Shown: positions 25,046 through 38,600 of the stretch, one piece after another | Layout of the letters: each line of letters starts with the position of its first letter | How positions within the stretch are numbered: position 1 is the stretch's first letter | Source: Corticium candelabrum | Taxonomy: Eukaryota > Porifera > Homoscleromorpha > Homosclerophorida > Plakinidae | DNA length: 64,000 nt | Assembly: GCF_963422355.1 (NCBI RefSeq) | Contig: NC_085089.1 | Location: 7,775,052 to 7,839,051, forward strand | Reading direction: 5' to 3' | The notes under the pieces: model-generated | Told to the model about the DNA's origin: nothing | Database searches by the model: none | The model's input: the letters and a program-made list of their open reading frames with translations, nothing else | Program-made: the position numbers and the translations under genes

Positions 25046-25339
25046 TTATTGTCCTGCATGTCTTTGTGTTCTTGATTTTGATCGAAATGGGACCAACAGT
25101 CTTCTCAAAATTTGCAGCAGGCCACATTGTTGGTGATATTGATTTGCTTCCTCAGGACCAGTAGCAGGTGCAGATGGTCTTCGAAAAGCATTGGCTATCC
25201 GATAGAGAGTCAGAGAATTTGAACGAGACTTCTTTCGTATGACTTTGAAATATCCCTGGTATGATGGAGACATCTCTCTATACATCTGATTCCATTGATG
25301 CTGCAGTGTGGAGTCGGAACGCGTCATTGTCTCTGCCAT
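25046..25339 (-). CDS. Uncharacterised 97-codon ORF between two SOCS genes
   Basis: ATG at 25339 and a clean stop. It is rich in Arg and Ser with a basic C-terminus (FRSKSRTQRHAGQ). No family recognised, no signal peptide or membrane segment. Same strand as both neighbouring SOCS-type genes, and a strong GC-rich NRF1-like site (25846-25859) lies about 500 bp upstream. It could be a real small gene, a terminal exon, or chance. No frame-related similarity to SH2 or SOCS box was seen. Confidence 0.3.
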   Translation of the reverse strand: MAETMTRSDSTLQHQWNQMYREMSPSYQGYFKVIRKKSRSNSLTLYRIANAFRRPSAPATGPEEANQYHQQCGLLQILRRLLVPFRSKSRTQRHAGQ

Positions 25340-25976
25340 GATGAAGCTTAGAACAAAATGACTTTATCCTGCATCTGCACTCACTTTTACTGTTGCCCTT
25401 GCACTTTAAAATTTGATTAGCTGCTATATGTCATCATGCACTTTGTCCTTTACACCGTTTTCCGCAAAGTATACGTACATTGATCCGGCTAGGGGCGGTA
25501 GAGACGGGAGTCAAACAAAGGTATCCGAATGTTTTCTTTGAGGTGTTCCGTTTTATTTGATCAACATCGATCAGCAACGTTGGCTGCGTTTGGTTGCGCT
25601 GTTGGGCGTGGCTGTATTAGACCGGTAACCGATTGTAGGCCTACTAACCGGGTAGACCTGGCTAGAGACCCACTTAGCAATCACATTTTAGGACTAGAAT
25701 GGTGAGTACAAGAGGTCTTACTAAGTTTTTTTTAGTAGGTTCACACGCGTAAGTCCACTGCACCAGCGTGCAAATTATGAATCCAAGACCGCGAGATGAC
25801 CCCGAGATAACCCGTTGCGATGATGTGTACGTCTAACTCGTTTAGTGCGCGCGTGCGCGGAGGTACAGTACCGCAAGGGTATACACTGCGCGGAGGCTGT
25901 GTGTGCACATTGCATCAGTTGAGTAAGCTCGGTGAACAATGAGCAAGTAAATAACTACAGTCATCTAGCTAGCACT
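25340..25976. other. Spacer between the 97-codon ORF and SOCS-type gene 2
   Basis: No gene seen. It contains TGCGCGCGTGCGCG at 25846-25859, a strong NRF1-like, CpG-rich site typical of promoters. Confidence 0.5.
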
Positions 25977-26570
25977 CTAGACCATCATGTTTTCTCGTAA
26001 GTACTTTTGTAGATTGGTTGGCAATGGAAGTGAGGGAATAAGATCAAGTCTCGTGTGCAGACGTATGACAAAACGGCAGATATGCTGAAGTGACTTGACT
26101 TGATCAAATCGAGACAGAGGTCTTGTCAATCTTTGTATGCCATGGTCCCACGACAAAGATTGCATCTCTTTAACCGATTGCTGCACAAGCTGAACAACTG
26201 AGGATTGGCTTTTCTTCATGTTCTTATAAAAGCTCCACTTTCCGTGTCTATACTTGATTAGTGTGTGAACCACTTGACCTCCAGTAGTCGTGAAACTGAT
26301 GGCAAAGACGTGGAATAGATCAGAGCAGTCTCTCACCAAGAACGTTCCGTTTGGTTGTCCTCTCAAAGTGTCCGTTGCTTTCTCTCTGCTCATTGGTCCC
26401 CAATACCAACCTTGGCGAAGTAGATCGTTAAAATTATATGGGTTTGTAATGGGTGGTGGCAATGGCAGATCGAGTCGTGGAGACGTTCTGGGACCGCACA
26501 CTTGACAAGTTTTTCTGCTGCAGCAGACGGTACCATCTTCTGTTGTGTAGAGGTAGTAATGACAAGCCAT
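25977..26570 (-). CDS. SOCS-type protein, SH2 plus SOCS box (paralogue 2; CISH/SOCS2-like size)
   Basis: Single exon, 197 codons, ATG at 26570. A short N-terminus contains a Cys cluster (CCSRKTCQVCG). The SH2 domain spans about 54-150 (GWYWGPMSREKATDTLRG; GTFLVRDCSDLFHVFAIS with the invariant Arg; GKWSFYKNMKKS). The C-terminal SOCS box has BC-box SLQHICRFVI and LPLP Cul5 box. This is the compact architecture of CISH/SOCS1-3. It shares strand and layout with the SOCS-type gene at 21.9-22.8 kb, consistent with an old tandem duplication. Role: feedback inhibition of JAK/STAT-type signalling through ubiquitination (family knowledge). Confidence 0.92.
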   Translation of the reverse strand: MACHYYLYTTEDGTVCCSRKTCQVCGPRTSPRLDLPLPPPITNPYNFNDLLRQGWYWGPMSREKATDTLRGQPNGTFLVRDCSDLFHVFAISFTTTGGQVVHTLIKYRHGKWSFYKNMKKSQSSVVQLVQQSVKEMQSLSWDHGIQRLTRPLSRFDQVKSLQHICRFVIRLHTRLDLIPSLPLPTNLQKYLRENMMV

Positions 26571-27377
26571 CCTACAGCTGCTGAACTGACGAGAGCTATA
26601 GGGCTGACTGACCGCTCTGTCAGCTGTTCTGGTCTCCAGACTCTTTTGTTATCCTCTATTATGAGGAGACGGTGAAGTACCACTGTGATTGTGGCGAGTT
26701 GACACCTTGTGTCTACGTGTGGGGCGGTTACACACCTAGTTCACTCTCACCTCATTGTAACGTGATTTCAACAAGTTACCTGACTCATTTGTTCAGACTG
26801 ACATGCGACTTGTCAATAATCGTTCCAGAGGACAATAGTAGAGCGTGTCTTAGATCTATAGCTAGTTAAAGAGTGTTGAAGTAGCTGTAGCATGCATAAA
26901 CGGTTACCGTAGGAAACGCGTGCTCTATTGTTTGTATGAGGTTGTACGATAGCGTACGTATACGGTGTTATGTTTGAAATCTATTCTCCAGTTTCCCACC
27001 GGTACCGTAGATTGGAATCTTGGGTACCAAAGCCTTACAAGCGCAAGCCTCTATCCTATAATATTACTGGTATACGGGTCTAGTAAAGTTTGCATCACTG
27101 GCGAGGTAGAGATAGAAACATAACGTATGCAGACTTTTATAAAATTTAAATGTATCTTGAAATCTGCAAGGGTTCAGCTGACACAAATTTACAGCAAGTG
27201 CACAGTACATCATAATATGGTATAAGACATAAAACGACAGTAAAATACAGTCAGATCATTCTGTGACAATGGGAGTGTAAGCAATTCATTCCCAACTTAT
27301 CAAAGTCCGAAAACAAGCAAAAACCTTGAAACTGTGATAAAGTAAATAAGAGAGTGTAGTAAACCCCTCCCATACCA
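26571..27377. other. Intergenic region between SOCS-type gene 2 and DUF4470 gene
   Basis: About 0.8 kb without a recognised gene. It should include the promoter of SOCS-type gene 2 and the 3' UTR of the DUF4470-type gene, both on the minus strand. Confidence 0.55.
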
Positions 27378-30300
27378 TTACTTTGCTTTTGTTGTAGCTT
27401 GAGGTTTAGCCTTAAGAGCCCTAAATTTTGCACTAATATCAAACAGCCACCCATCGAAAGTTCCTGGTCTCTGTTTGAGAAGAATCTGTCGCGCAGCAGC
27501 AACTTTTTTGGGGTCTGTTCCTGATTCCTTCTCTTCAAGAGCCATCCGTATCAACTCAGGAGGATATGAATTTTGAGGAATTGGCACTTTTCGACCCAGG
27601 CGATCTTCCAGAGGATAAAGAGGATAAACAAAACTTCTCTTCATTTCCGTCCCAGCCATCAGTCTCGGTTCAGCGTTGACCAGCATTTGACCATTCTGAT
27701 TTAAGAAGTTGAATAGGAAGTCCATCTCTTCATCAAGACCACGTGTATCATGGATCCATTTCTTAGGAATGTTCTCAATATGAAGGATCAACTTTTCACA
27801 CTCTTGAGAGAGAGGACGAGTAAAGATGCCATAGTAGACCTCAATGATTGGTGTACCAAGAGGTGTTAGCAGCAAGGATGGACAGTAGGCAGCAAATCCT
27901 TTGGCAAATGAGCTAACAAAGTGAAATATCATGTGACCATCTTGCTTCATCTTAACAACACGTCGAACGTCCATTGCATTCATATCTATGAAAGACTGAA
28001 ACATTGCTGATATTGTTTGTCGCACATCAACATATGAATCATGACCATATCCAAGGCCACGAGCAGCAGTACGAGATGTTTCTGATTCAATCATTGTATA
28101 CAGAGAGTGACCAATGCCAACGGGACGATGGAGCGGCCATGTAGAAAGTTTGTCTAAGTCCAGTTTTTCCCATACTGGCTCACATGATTCTGTTGGTTTG
28201 AATGCCACTAAAATTGCCGAATATTCCCCAATAATAAGAGACTGACAATTAGTTGCATTTACAAGACCAGGAAAGTGCAATAATCCTGATGCTCTCGTGT
28301 CCACCTTTGTTTCCTCTTTCTTCTTTTTCTTCTTCTTGTGCAAAATGGTTTTTTCAGATGCTACAGACATCACGAGACATGTCTTCTTTTCTTGAGCAAA
28401 AACAAGCTGTGAACGACCAGAGAGCAATTGTTCACCAACCATGTGAACTTCATAGCGATCTCCATACTCAAACAAAGATGTCACAGTAAACAAGTCAGAC
28501 TGCCGCTTAACTGTTGGAACTGAAGGAATGCAAGATGGAATTCTCACTGATTTCGGATAATCAGTGAGTTCTGCAAGGTCAGATTCCCTGAATGGAGAGA
28601 AAATGACCGTCCCTTTTTGCATGTCCATGCCAATAATGTGGAAACGAGACCTTGTCACTGCTGACCTTGGGAGTGTTATTTTCAACAAATTGGTGTCTGT
28701 GTCAACAGCTGCATTGTCAATGATTTGAATTCGATGTGAATTGGTGAAGAGCCAATCATGAGCATGACCAAATGATGTACAATTGTGCAAGTTTCCACCT
28801 TCTAAAACAGCCACATCTGCTAATGTTAGATCTTCTACCAGAACAAATCCAAGTGGGCAAATCTGTGCCTTCTCCTCCCCATTCTCTCTTAGCTGATAAA
28901 CATATGTTTGAACCTCACCACTGCCCTCTTTAAAGAAATGATGGAGAGGTGAATCTGGTTGATACTCTGCTGGAAGTACACACTTGGCTGTTGTTTGAAC
29001 ATCAAGAGCAAAGGCTCCAAATTCAATCTTGCCAAATCGAACACGACTCTTGGCGTCGATGGCTTGAACTTTGCCATAAAAATGAGTAAAGATATCTTTT
29101 GGTCTTGACAACATTCGTGCCAAACTAAGAAGGAGATGCAGTATTGTAGAAATGGTAAGGCGATATTGGGGATGAAGAACATCATTGATCCTGAGGATTC
29201 TTACCCTTCCTGTGAATATCCAGAAGAGATTTGTGATCAGTTCATCGATCATCTTTTTGAAAACACAGTCTACTGCCCCTGGGACAAGATCAATAAGCAT
29301 GGTCTGTGGAGAAGCAACTTTCCATTTCATCATCAACTGGGTATAGACAGTAGGCATCGATTTGTATCCCCTCCGCTCATCAAACGAAAGACCACTCTCA
29401 AACGGCAGGGAGCAAGTGAGTTGGAATAATGTTGGCCACACAGAATATGGAGCTGGAAGGATATCTTTCAAATAAGCACCCATGCTGATGCATGCACGAT
29501 GTGAACGAAGTGAATGAATCCATAAAGTACTGTGGCATTCATTTCGATTCAACCTTGCTGAGTTGAGGAGCAGAAGAGGAAGGACTCCTTTTACATCACT
29601 AAGACAAGAGGTATCAATGACATCAAAGGTGAGGTGACTTGGTAGCCGATCTACAACTAGAGATTCACAATCTCCAATGTCAAACGTCAGATTGACTCGA
29701 TCTAGTGCAAGCTCATTAGCAAAAACAATAGCAAGGCGCTGTACAGACATGTTGATTGTATAAAAGAGTGACTGGTTGTCACCACAGAAATCTACTTCTT
29801 CGGCTGCCATTAGAAATGCATGCAATGGATTGCATTGGTAATAAGGATACCTCTTCTTGACGAGATCTATCACAGTTGGGTTGACTTTTGTCAGTTCAAG
29901 TGAAAGTTCAACTCCTTCTTTGCCAGGCCTGAGACGACTTCCACTTTTCAAGTATTCCTTTGTTTCTTCCCGCATTTGAGGCGTTGGAGCAAAATCTCGC
30001 ATTGAAATGGCATCCATCCTCAGCCTCCCTTCTGCAATAATCTTTATATCACGATCACTCATGTATGTGTCTTTCCTCAGCACCCAGTCATCCTTGTAAT
30101 AAGGCTGAGCTCGGTCCCAGCGGATCGTTGCCTCTCTCCTAGTCATTGCTTCGTTGGCAGTCATTCTGCAGTCCTTCCACATGGACCAAATCTTGATGAC
30201 CTTTTTCTTGTCTCCTGGTTGTAAGAATTTCATCTTCTCCGGAAAATTGGAAATTAGTTCACCAAGTAAATCTGATAGCCTGCTGCGGTGAGCAGGACTG

Positions 30301-30746
30301 AGCATCAGATCGAACCACAACGACGTAAAGAACTCGGTGAAGTCGGCTAGTGCCGTTAGGTCTCTCCTCACCAAAGGAGTCTTCTCAACCAGAGACAGAA
30401 GAAGGACGTCTTTAGCAATAATGACAGGGTCTGAGTCGTTGATCACTATCTCCACTGTACGCTTGTCACCCAACATTCTCCGTTTGTAAACGTTGAATAA
30501 CACGTTGCGGACGTCGCCAACTCCCTGAAAGCAGAGGCGGAGTGGCTCAGTCGTCCTACGCAATGGAATGTCCTCACACAAATTAATAGTCTTTTCTTCT
30601 GCCATAGGACGAAACGGACGGGAATTCTCGTTCAAGACAGACCGTGCAGGATATACGTAGCGCTTTCCAGCATCACCCATTTCTACACAACACGTGGAAG
30701 AACAAGGAGATCCCGTATAACAGTTGGGTCCACCCACCACACACAT
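27378..30746 (-). CDS. Large DUF4470 domain-containing protein
   Basis: A single uninterrupted frame of 1122 codons. The N-terminal third resembles the DUF4470 domain of DNAAF3 and MSS51-type proteins: LRLCFQGVGDVRNVLFNVY, then DSDPVIIAKDVLLLSLVE, and later KRYPYYQCNPLHAFLMAAEEVDF. A Lys-rich tract (about residue 805) divides it from a C-terminal part of unknown fold. No MYND Cys/His cluster, signal peptide or membrane segment was seen. Function unknown; DNAAF3 pre-assembles axonemal dynein, but this protein is twice that length and orthology is not claimed. Start: the first ATG (30746) opens with a Cys-rich stretch; the second ATG at 30680 (MGDAGKRYVYPARS) looks more protein-like. Head-to-head with PBLD. 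Confidence 0.72.
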   Translation of the reverse strand: MCVVGGPNCYTGSPCSSTCCVEMGDAGKRYVYPARSVLNENSRPFRPMAEEKTINLCEDIPLRRTTEPLRLCFQGVGDVRNVLFNVYKRRMLGDKRTVEIVINDSDPVIIAKDVLLLSLVEKTPLVRRDLTALADFTEFFTSLWFDLMLSPAHRSRLSDLLGELISNFPEKMKFLQPGDKKKVIKIWSMWKDCRMTANEAMTRREATIRWDRAQPYYKDDWVLRKDTYMSDRDIKIIAEGRLRMDAISMRDFAPTPQMREETKEYLKSGSRLRPGKEGVELSLELTKVNPTVIDLVKKRYPYYQCNPLHAFLMAAEEVDFCGDNQSLFYTINMSVQRLAIVFANELALDRVNLTFDIGDCESLVVDRLPSHLTFDVIDTSCLSDVKGVLPLLLLNSARLNRNECHSTLWIHSLRSHRACISMGAYLKDILPAPYSVWPTLFQLTCSLPFESGLSFDERRGYKSMPTVYTQLMMKWKVASPQTMLIDLVPGAVDCVFKKMIDELITNLFWIFTGRVRILRINDVLHPQYRLTISTILHLLLSLARMLSRPKDIFTHFYGKVQAIDAKSRVRFGKIEFGAFALDVQTTAKCVLPAEYQPDSPLHHFFKEGSGEVQTYVYQLRENGEEKAQICPLGFVLVEDLTLADVAVLEGGNLHNCTSFGHAHDWLFTNSHRIQIIDNAAVDTDTNLLKITLPRSAVTRSRFHIIGMDMQKGTVIFSPFRESDLAELTDYPKSVRIPSCIPSVPTVKRQSDLFTVTSLFEYGDRYEVHMVGEQLLSGRSQLVFAQEKKTCLVMSVASEKTILHKKKKKKKEETKVDTRASGLLHFPGLVNATNCQSLIIGEYSAILVAFKPTESCEPVWEKLDLDKLSTWPLHRPVGIGHSLYTMIESETSRTAARGLGYGHDSYVDVRQTISAMFQSFIDMNAMDVRRVVKMKQDGHMIFHFVSSFAKGFAAYCPSLLLTPLGTPIIEVYYGIFTRPLSQECEKLILHIENIPKKWIHDTRGLDEEMDFLFNFLNQNGQMLVNAEPRLMAGTEMKRSFVYPLYPLEDRLGRKVPIPQNSYPPELIRMALEEKESGTDPKKVAAARQILLKQRPGTFDGWLFDISAKFRALKAKPQATTKAK

Positions 30747-30991
30747 GAATACGGTAGCCTCGCCCCAGACGCAGTGTGGATTGCAGTCCCGGATGCGCTT
30801 CCATCACCAGTACCTAAAATCGCAATATCGACAAGTACAGAGGCTAGAACAACCCAATCGAAAGCTCAGTTCCTAGCTAATAACATTAGTATGACACGCG
30901 CTAAAGAATTTGATTACATACTTACTCCCGCCCAGAAAGGTGGTGATGGAAACGCATCCGGGGCTGCAATCCACACGTCTGGGCCGAGGCT
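30681..30991. promoter_or_regulatory. Divergent promoter region, DUF4470 gene / PBLD
   Basis: Only 245-311 bp (depending on the DUF4470 start) separate the start codons of two oppositely oriented genes. No TATA box was noted. Confidence 0.45.
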
Positions 30992-31885
30992 ATGGATACG
31001 GCCAGTGCACGTGGTGGTGAAATACCTGTGTTTACGGTGGACGCGTTTGCTTTGTCAGCGTTTGAAGGCAATCCCGCCGCTGTTTGTCTTGTTAGCGACG
31101 AGCAGAAGAAGACATTGAATTTCGATGAGAATTTGATGCAGAAGATAGCAACGGAGATGAACTTGTCCGAGACTGCTTTTATTTTCATGGTTGACGGGAA
31201 TTCGTTCCTTTCTGGTGAACGCTTTGGCTTGCGTTGGTTTACTCCCAAGTGTGAAGTTCCTTTGTGTGGCCATGCCACGTTGGCATCTGCTGCCATCATC
31301 TTCTCTGTTTGCAAAAACGCATCAGAAAATATTACTTTTGAGACACTGAGTGGTGAGCTGATGGCTCGCCAAAGTGGCAAAGGTAGCATCACTCTTGATT
31401 TTCCTCTCAATCCACCTGAACCGTATGATAGGGATAAGGTGGAGTCATTGGTGAGGGCAGCTGTAGGTGAAGTAACAGTGAAGGAAGTGCAGTACTCTCC
31501 AACCACCAAGAAATTGTTAGTCAGACTCGATGACTCTGTAACTCGTCAAATGTTAGAGAATTTAAATCCGGATTCATCGGACTTACTTTCAGCTCATTCA
31601 GGCGACTCTGTCCGTGGTGTCATAGTTACTGTACTTGGGTCAGAACCGTATAATTTCTATTCTAGATACTTTGCTCCTTGGGTTGGGATCAGCGAAGATC
31701 CAGTGACCGGCTCAGCTCATACAGTCTTGGCTGCCTATTGGTGTAGAGTTCTAGGAAGACAGGATCTGTTTGCAAGGCAATGCTCAAAACGTGGTGGCGA
31801 TCTTCGACTCAACTTGAGGAGCGATGGGCGAGTTGACATTATAGGAATGGTACATATTGCCCTGAAGGGCACATTTCAGTTGTGA
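30992..31885 (+). CDS. PBLD: Phenazine biosynthesis-like domain-containing protein (PhzF family)
   Basis: Intronless, 297 codons, near the human PBLD length (288). Hallmarks: PVFTVDAFALSAFEGNPAAV, NLSETAF with the family's conserved acid Glu (about residue 60), LRWFTPKCEVPLCGHATLAS, and the second half motif FYSRYFAPWVGISEDPVTGSAH. The fold is a tandem repeat of diaminopimelate epimerase-like halves. Bacterial PhzF isomerises DHHA; the substrate of animal PBLD is not established. The ATG at 30992 lies just before the conserved start. Confidence 0.94.
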   Translation: MDTASARGGEIPVFTVDAFALSAFEGNPAAVCLVSDEQKKTLNFDENLMQKIATEMNLSETAFIFMVDGNSFLSGERFGLRWFTPKCEVPLCGHATLASAAIIFSVCKNASENITFETLSGELMARQSGKGSITLDFPLNPPEPYDRDKVESLVRAAVGEVTVKEVQYSPTTKKLLVRLDDSVTRQMLENLNPDSSDLLSAHSGDSVRGVIVTVLGSEPYNFYSRYFAPWVGISEDPVTGSAHTVLAAYWCRVLGRQDLFARQCSKRGGDLRLNLRSDGRVDIIGMVHIALKGTFQL

Positions 31886-32033
31886 GGAAACTTTTGTTGT
31901 ATGGTTTTATTTCTTTATTATGAACACAGTGACTAACTAAACAATCAATAGCTGAACATGAGAAAGAATTCACAATCCATTGCTTATCAAGGCACATTCT
32001 GCAATGTAAATTACACTCATATGCTCATGTATC

Positions 32034-33568
<1,535 letters not shown>

Positions 33569-33705
33569 CTCTGCAAAGATAAGAAGAAGAGAAGCAGTCG
33601 CCTCTCTACGTATTACGCATGCGTTCGGCCTATATTCGGGGCATCGTATCCAACCTTTTTTACTACGCATGCGTATGTAAAGACACAAGGTTACGCCTCT
33701 TCATA
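33569..33705. promoter_or_regulatory. Symmetry centre / shared promoter of the RAB4 pair
   Basis: 137 bp between the two start codons. The 10-bp palindrome ACGCATGCGT occurs at 33615-33624 and 33665-33674, resembling NRF1-type sites. It is both the divergent promoter and the axis of the inverted duplication. Confidence 0.6.
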
Positions 33706-35242
<1,537 letters not shown>

Positions 35243-35671
35243 GATGTACGAGTGTAGTATATACATTGCATTATTTCTTGATAAGTCATGGATTGTGATT
35301 TCTTTCATATAGTGTGCAAACCTTTAGTTATTGATGTATTTACTTAATCATTTTTGTTCATAACTGGATATGTAATTGCTTCCTGGTAAAATGTGCAATT
35401 GGGGAAATGCATGCTTGCCCACCGCCAGCTAAGTGCTCTCAATGCTTTTAGAATATGCAGCACGTTTAGGAGTTTGTGCTCTGTGGAGAAGGGATCTGTA
35501 CAGTGATGAGATAATGGAAAAATGTGTAGTCTACAGCAACAGCTGACGATGTGAGGATTATTGGGACAAATACCTTTGCAAATTCTATGCCTTGTCTTAG
35601 CGTAACAATTTGCTAATCACCACAGTTATGAGATGACATAGGAATGACGCATGCGCATTCAGTTGCAAGAC
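35243..35671. other. Spacer between RAB4 copy B and atlastin
   Basis: About 430 bp, no gene. An NRF1-type core CGCATGCGCA at 35648-35657 overlaps an in-frame upstream ATG of atlastin, suggesting that this ATG lies in the promoter or 5' UTR. Confidence 0.55.
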
Positions 35672-38600
35672 ATGTCTGGGACAGGGACGGAAGATGTTTC
35701 TACAACGCATACAGGTATTTCTATCCTACTTTGTAAGAACATTTATGAACCTTTTCTTATAAAAGGGAGTGATGGAGAACCTGTTCAGGTGGTTGTAGCC
35801 ACCGAAACGCACGCTTTCGAACTAGACGTTGAAGCTCTGGAACGACTGCTGCTCAGTGAGGAAGTTAGGGACCGTAATGTGTGTGTCGTGACAGTAGCTG
35901 GAGCTTTTCGAAAAGGCAAGTCGTTTCTGCTGGATTTCATGCTGCGTTATTTGGAGGCAAAGGCAAGTTTGTGTGAGCGGCTATTCAATGACGTAGCTTG
36001 ATTGTGTATGTGTGCCAGGAGTCGAGATCTGATTGGCTTGGGGACTCGAAAGAGACACTTGAAGGTTTTCACTGGCGTGGCGGGTCTGAGAGAGATACAA
36101 CTGGCATTCTTTTGTGGAGTAAACCCTTCATTGTCAAGCATCCTGTTACAGACGAAGAGGTAGACAAGCATTCGTCTGGTTGTTTGTTCGTTCGTATATT
36201 TCTTATAAACAGAAACGCAAACAAGTGAAAGTTTACAGACAATTTTAGTTAATTTACATCTGTTGTACTGGTTGATGTCTGTTTGTTGAGTGAACGAACA
36301 TCTGACTTTCTGACTTTCTTGCCTTGTGAACGTCTGTCTTTTTTGTGTGATCATTTTGGTTTCTTTATTAATTTATCAATGCTATAGTGATTAGTGATTT
36401 CCAATGCAGACTGTCTAGAAGTGTAGAGAGTACAGCTACTAATGTGTGCATGTCTCTCACAGGTTGTGGTTTTGCTGATGGACACACAGGGTGCGTTTGA
36501 CACAAACTCAACTATGAAAGACTGTGCCACAGTATTCGCCTTGTCGACAATGATTAGCTCACTTCTGGTTGGATGTAGCACAGGCTGAGAGTAGTTGATG
36601 AAGCTTTAGCAGACTTTTCAATAGGTTTACAACATCTCATCAATGATTAGAGAAGATGACTTGCAACATCTGCAAGTGAGTCTGTTTTAATTTCTATCAG
36701 TATCGCAGTTCTTTTTCATAATTGTGTGATATTCTGTTATTCAGCTGTTTACAGAGTATGGTCGAATGGCGTTATTAGAGTCAGCAGCTACCCCATTTCA
36801 GGTCTTATTTGTGTCAATGTAGATTATGATAGGATTTACAGTTGTGTGTCACTTATCCGATCCCTTGGGACTGGACCCCTGTTGGATAAGTGAAAATGTT
36901 GGATAACTGAAGCTGTTACGAACTCAACTATTGTTCATATATGTGGCATTTTTACATTGGGTATACTGAATGTAGATGTAGAATGAATGTAGAATACAAC
37001 AAGAAGAAACGCTTGAACTCACTTCCAAACATGTTTCAAGAAACAACTGACATGCACGTGGATATACATGTACATACACATGCAGCTGACCAGCCACGTG
37101 ATCATCCACGTGACAAGCTTGACCTGTCGGATAACCGGCTTGTCGGATAACCGGCTTGTCGGATAAGTGACACGCGACTGTAAATGAGTTTGCAATTGCT
37201 GTGACATAACGGCAGGGTCTAATGTTTCTTGTGCGTGATTGGAGCTACGAGTATGAGTATTCATACGGAAGTAAAGGTGGCAATGAGTACTTGAAAAAAG
37301 TGCTTCTAGTAAGTCACTTTAATTAATTAATAGATTATTTTGTATTTAATTGTTATGATTTCCTTTAGATTGATGACAAACAGCATGACCAGCTAAAGTT
37401 GGTACGCAAACACATTCATGAATGTTTTGAAGACGTGCAGTGCTTTCTCATGCCTCACCCAGGCCTTTCTGTTGCCACTAATCCAAAGTTTAAAGGGAAA
37501 CTCTCTGGTCAGTGTTTGCAGGACCATACTGTATTTCATGTTAGTGTTTCCTTAATTAATACCAGCCCTTCAAACAAGAAAAAACGAAAAATACAAGCAA
37601 GACTCTGCTGCAAGAGTAAAAAATACTGAATTTTATTTTATGAGTGGCGTAACTATTCACTTCATAAACACTAATCGTTATTATAGAGCATTTCAAGCAA
37701 CACATAAAGAAAAAATTCTATCTATATATAATTGCGCTACATTCAACGTCTGTACACACACAGTGTGGCAGGATGGATGGAAGGATATGATTTCGACTGG
37801 CTCGCGCCTGCGCTCGCACTTGACTCGTTGGAGACTTGACTCGGGTTGGCTGTGATGGAAGTTGCATCATGCTATAGACAAGAAGTAGACTCGTTGCAGG
37901 GCGGGTTCGATTTCCACTGCTTACCACGTGCGCTCGGACTTGCTGGGTGTACGCTAGTACTTATCAATACAAGTTACAACAACAACAAAAAGTGCCTACT
38001 TGTTTCTATCAAAGTGGATACAAGAACCCAAAATTCTTTTAACAGTGTGTAGGCGATGTCTTTAGTTTTTGAGACAGCTAGATGTGATTTAATGGTGCAG
38101 TAGAGGTCATGACCCTCTTTGTTTGAAAGCAGCTTCTGTTTGTGTAATACAATAGTTCTGCAGTCTGCCTAATTTGAAGTGGAATTAATTTGACATGTTA
38201 GCTATTAAAGCACGAGCACTGTTGGAAATGTAAGTTGCAGATAAACTTGATATACAAACTGCAGTCCAACGAGTAGTCAATCTATGACATTATATTTTGG
38301 CTTTTGTTTGCTTTCTTTGAGCTTGTTTTGCTTGTTAAATCTCAAGTTTATGAGTATCTGTTCAATGTAGAAATTGAGGATAACTTTAAGAGTCAGTTGA
38401 AAGAGCTTGTTCCTATGTTGTTGGCACCAAAGAGTCTGGTAGTGAAATCAATCAATGGAGTTAAAGTGACTGGTAGGGCGCTCGTCGAGTGCTTTAAGGT
38501 TTGTATACATTTGTGAATGGCGAATACGAGAGAAGAATTTTAGTGCTACTATGTTGGTGTAGTCATACATGAAGGTATTTGAAGGAGACGAATTGCCTGA

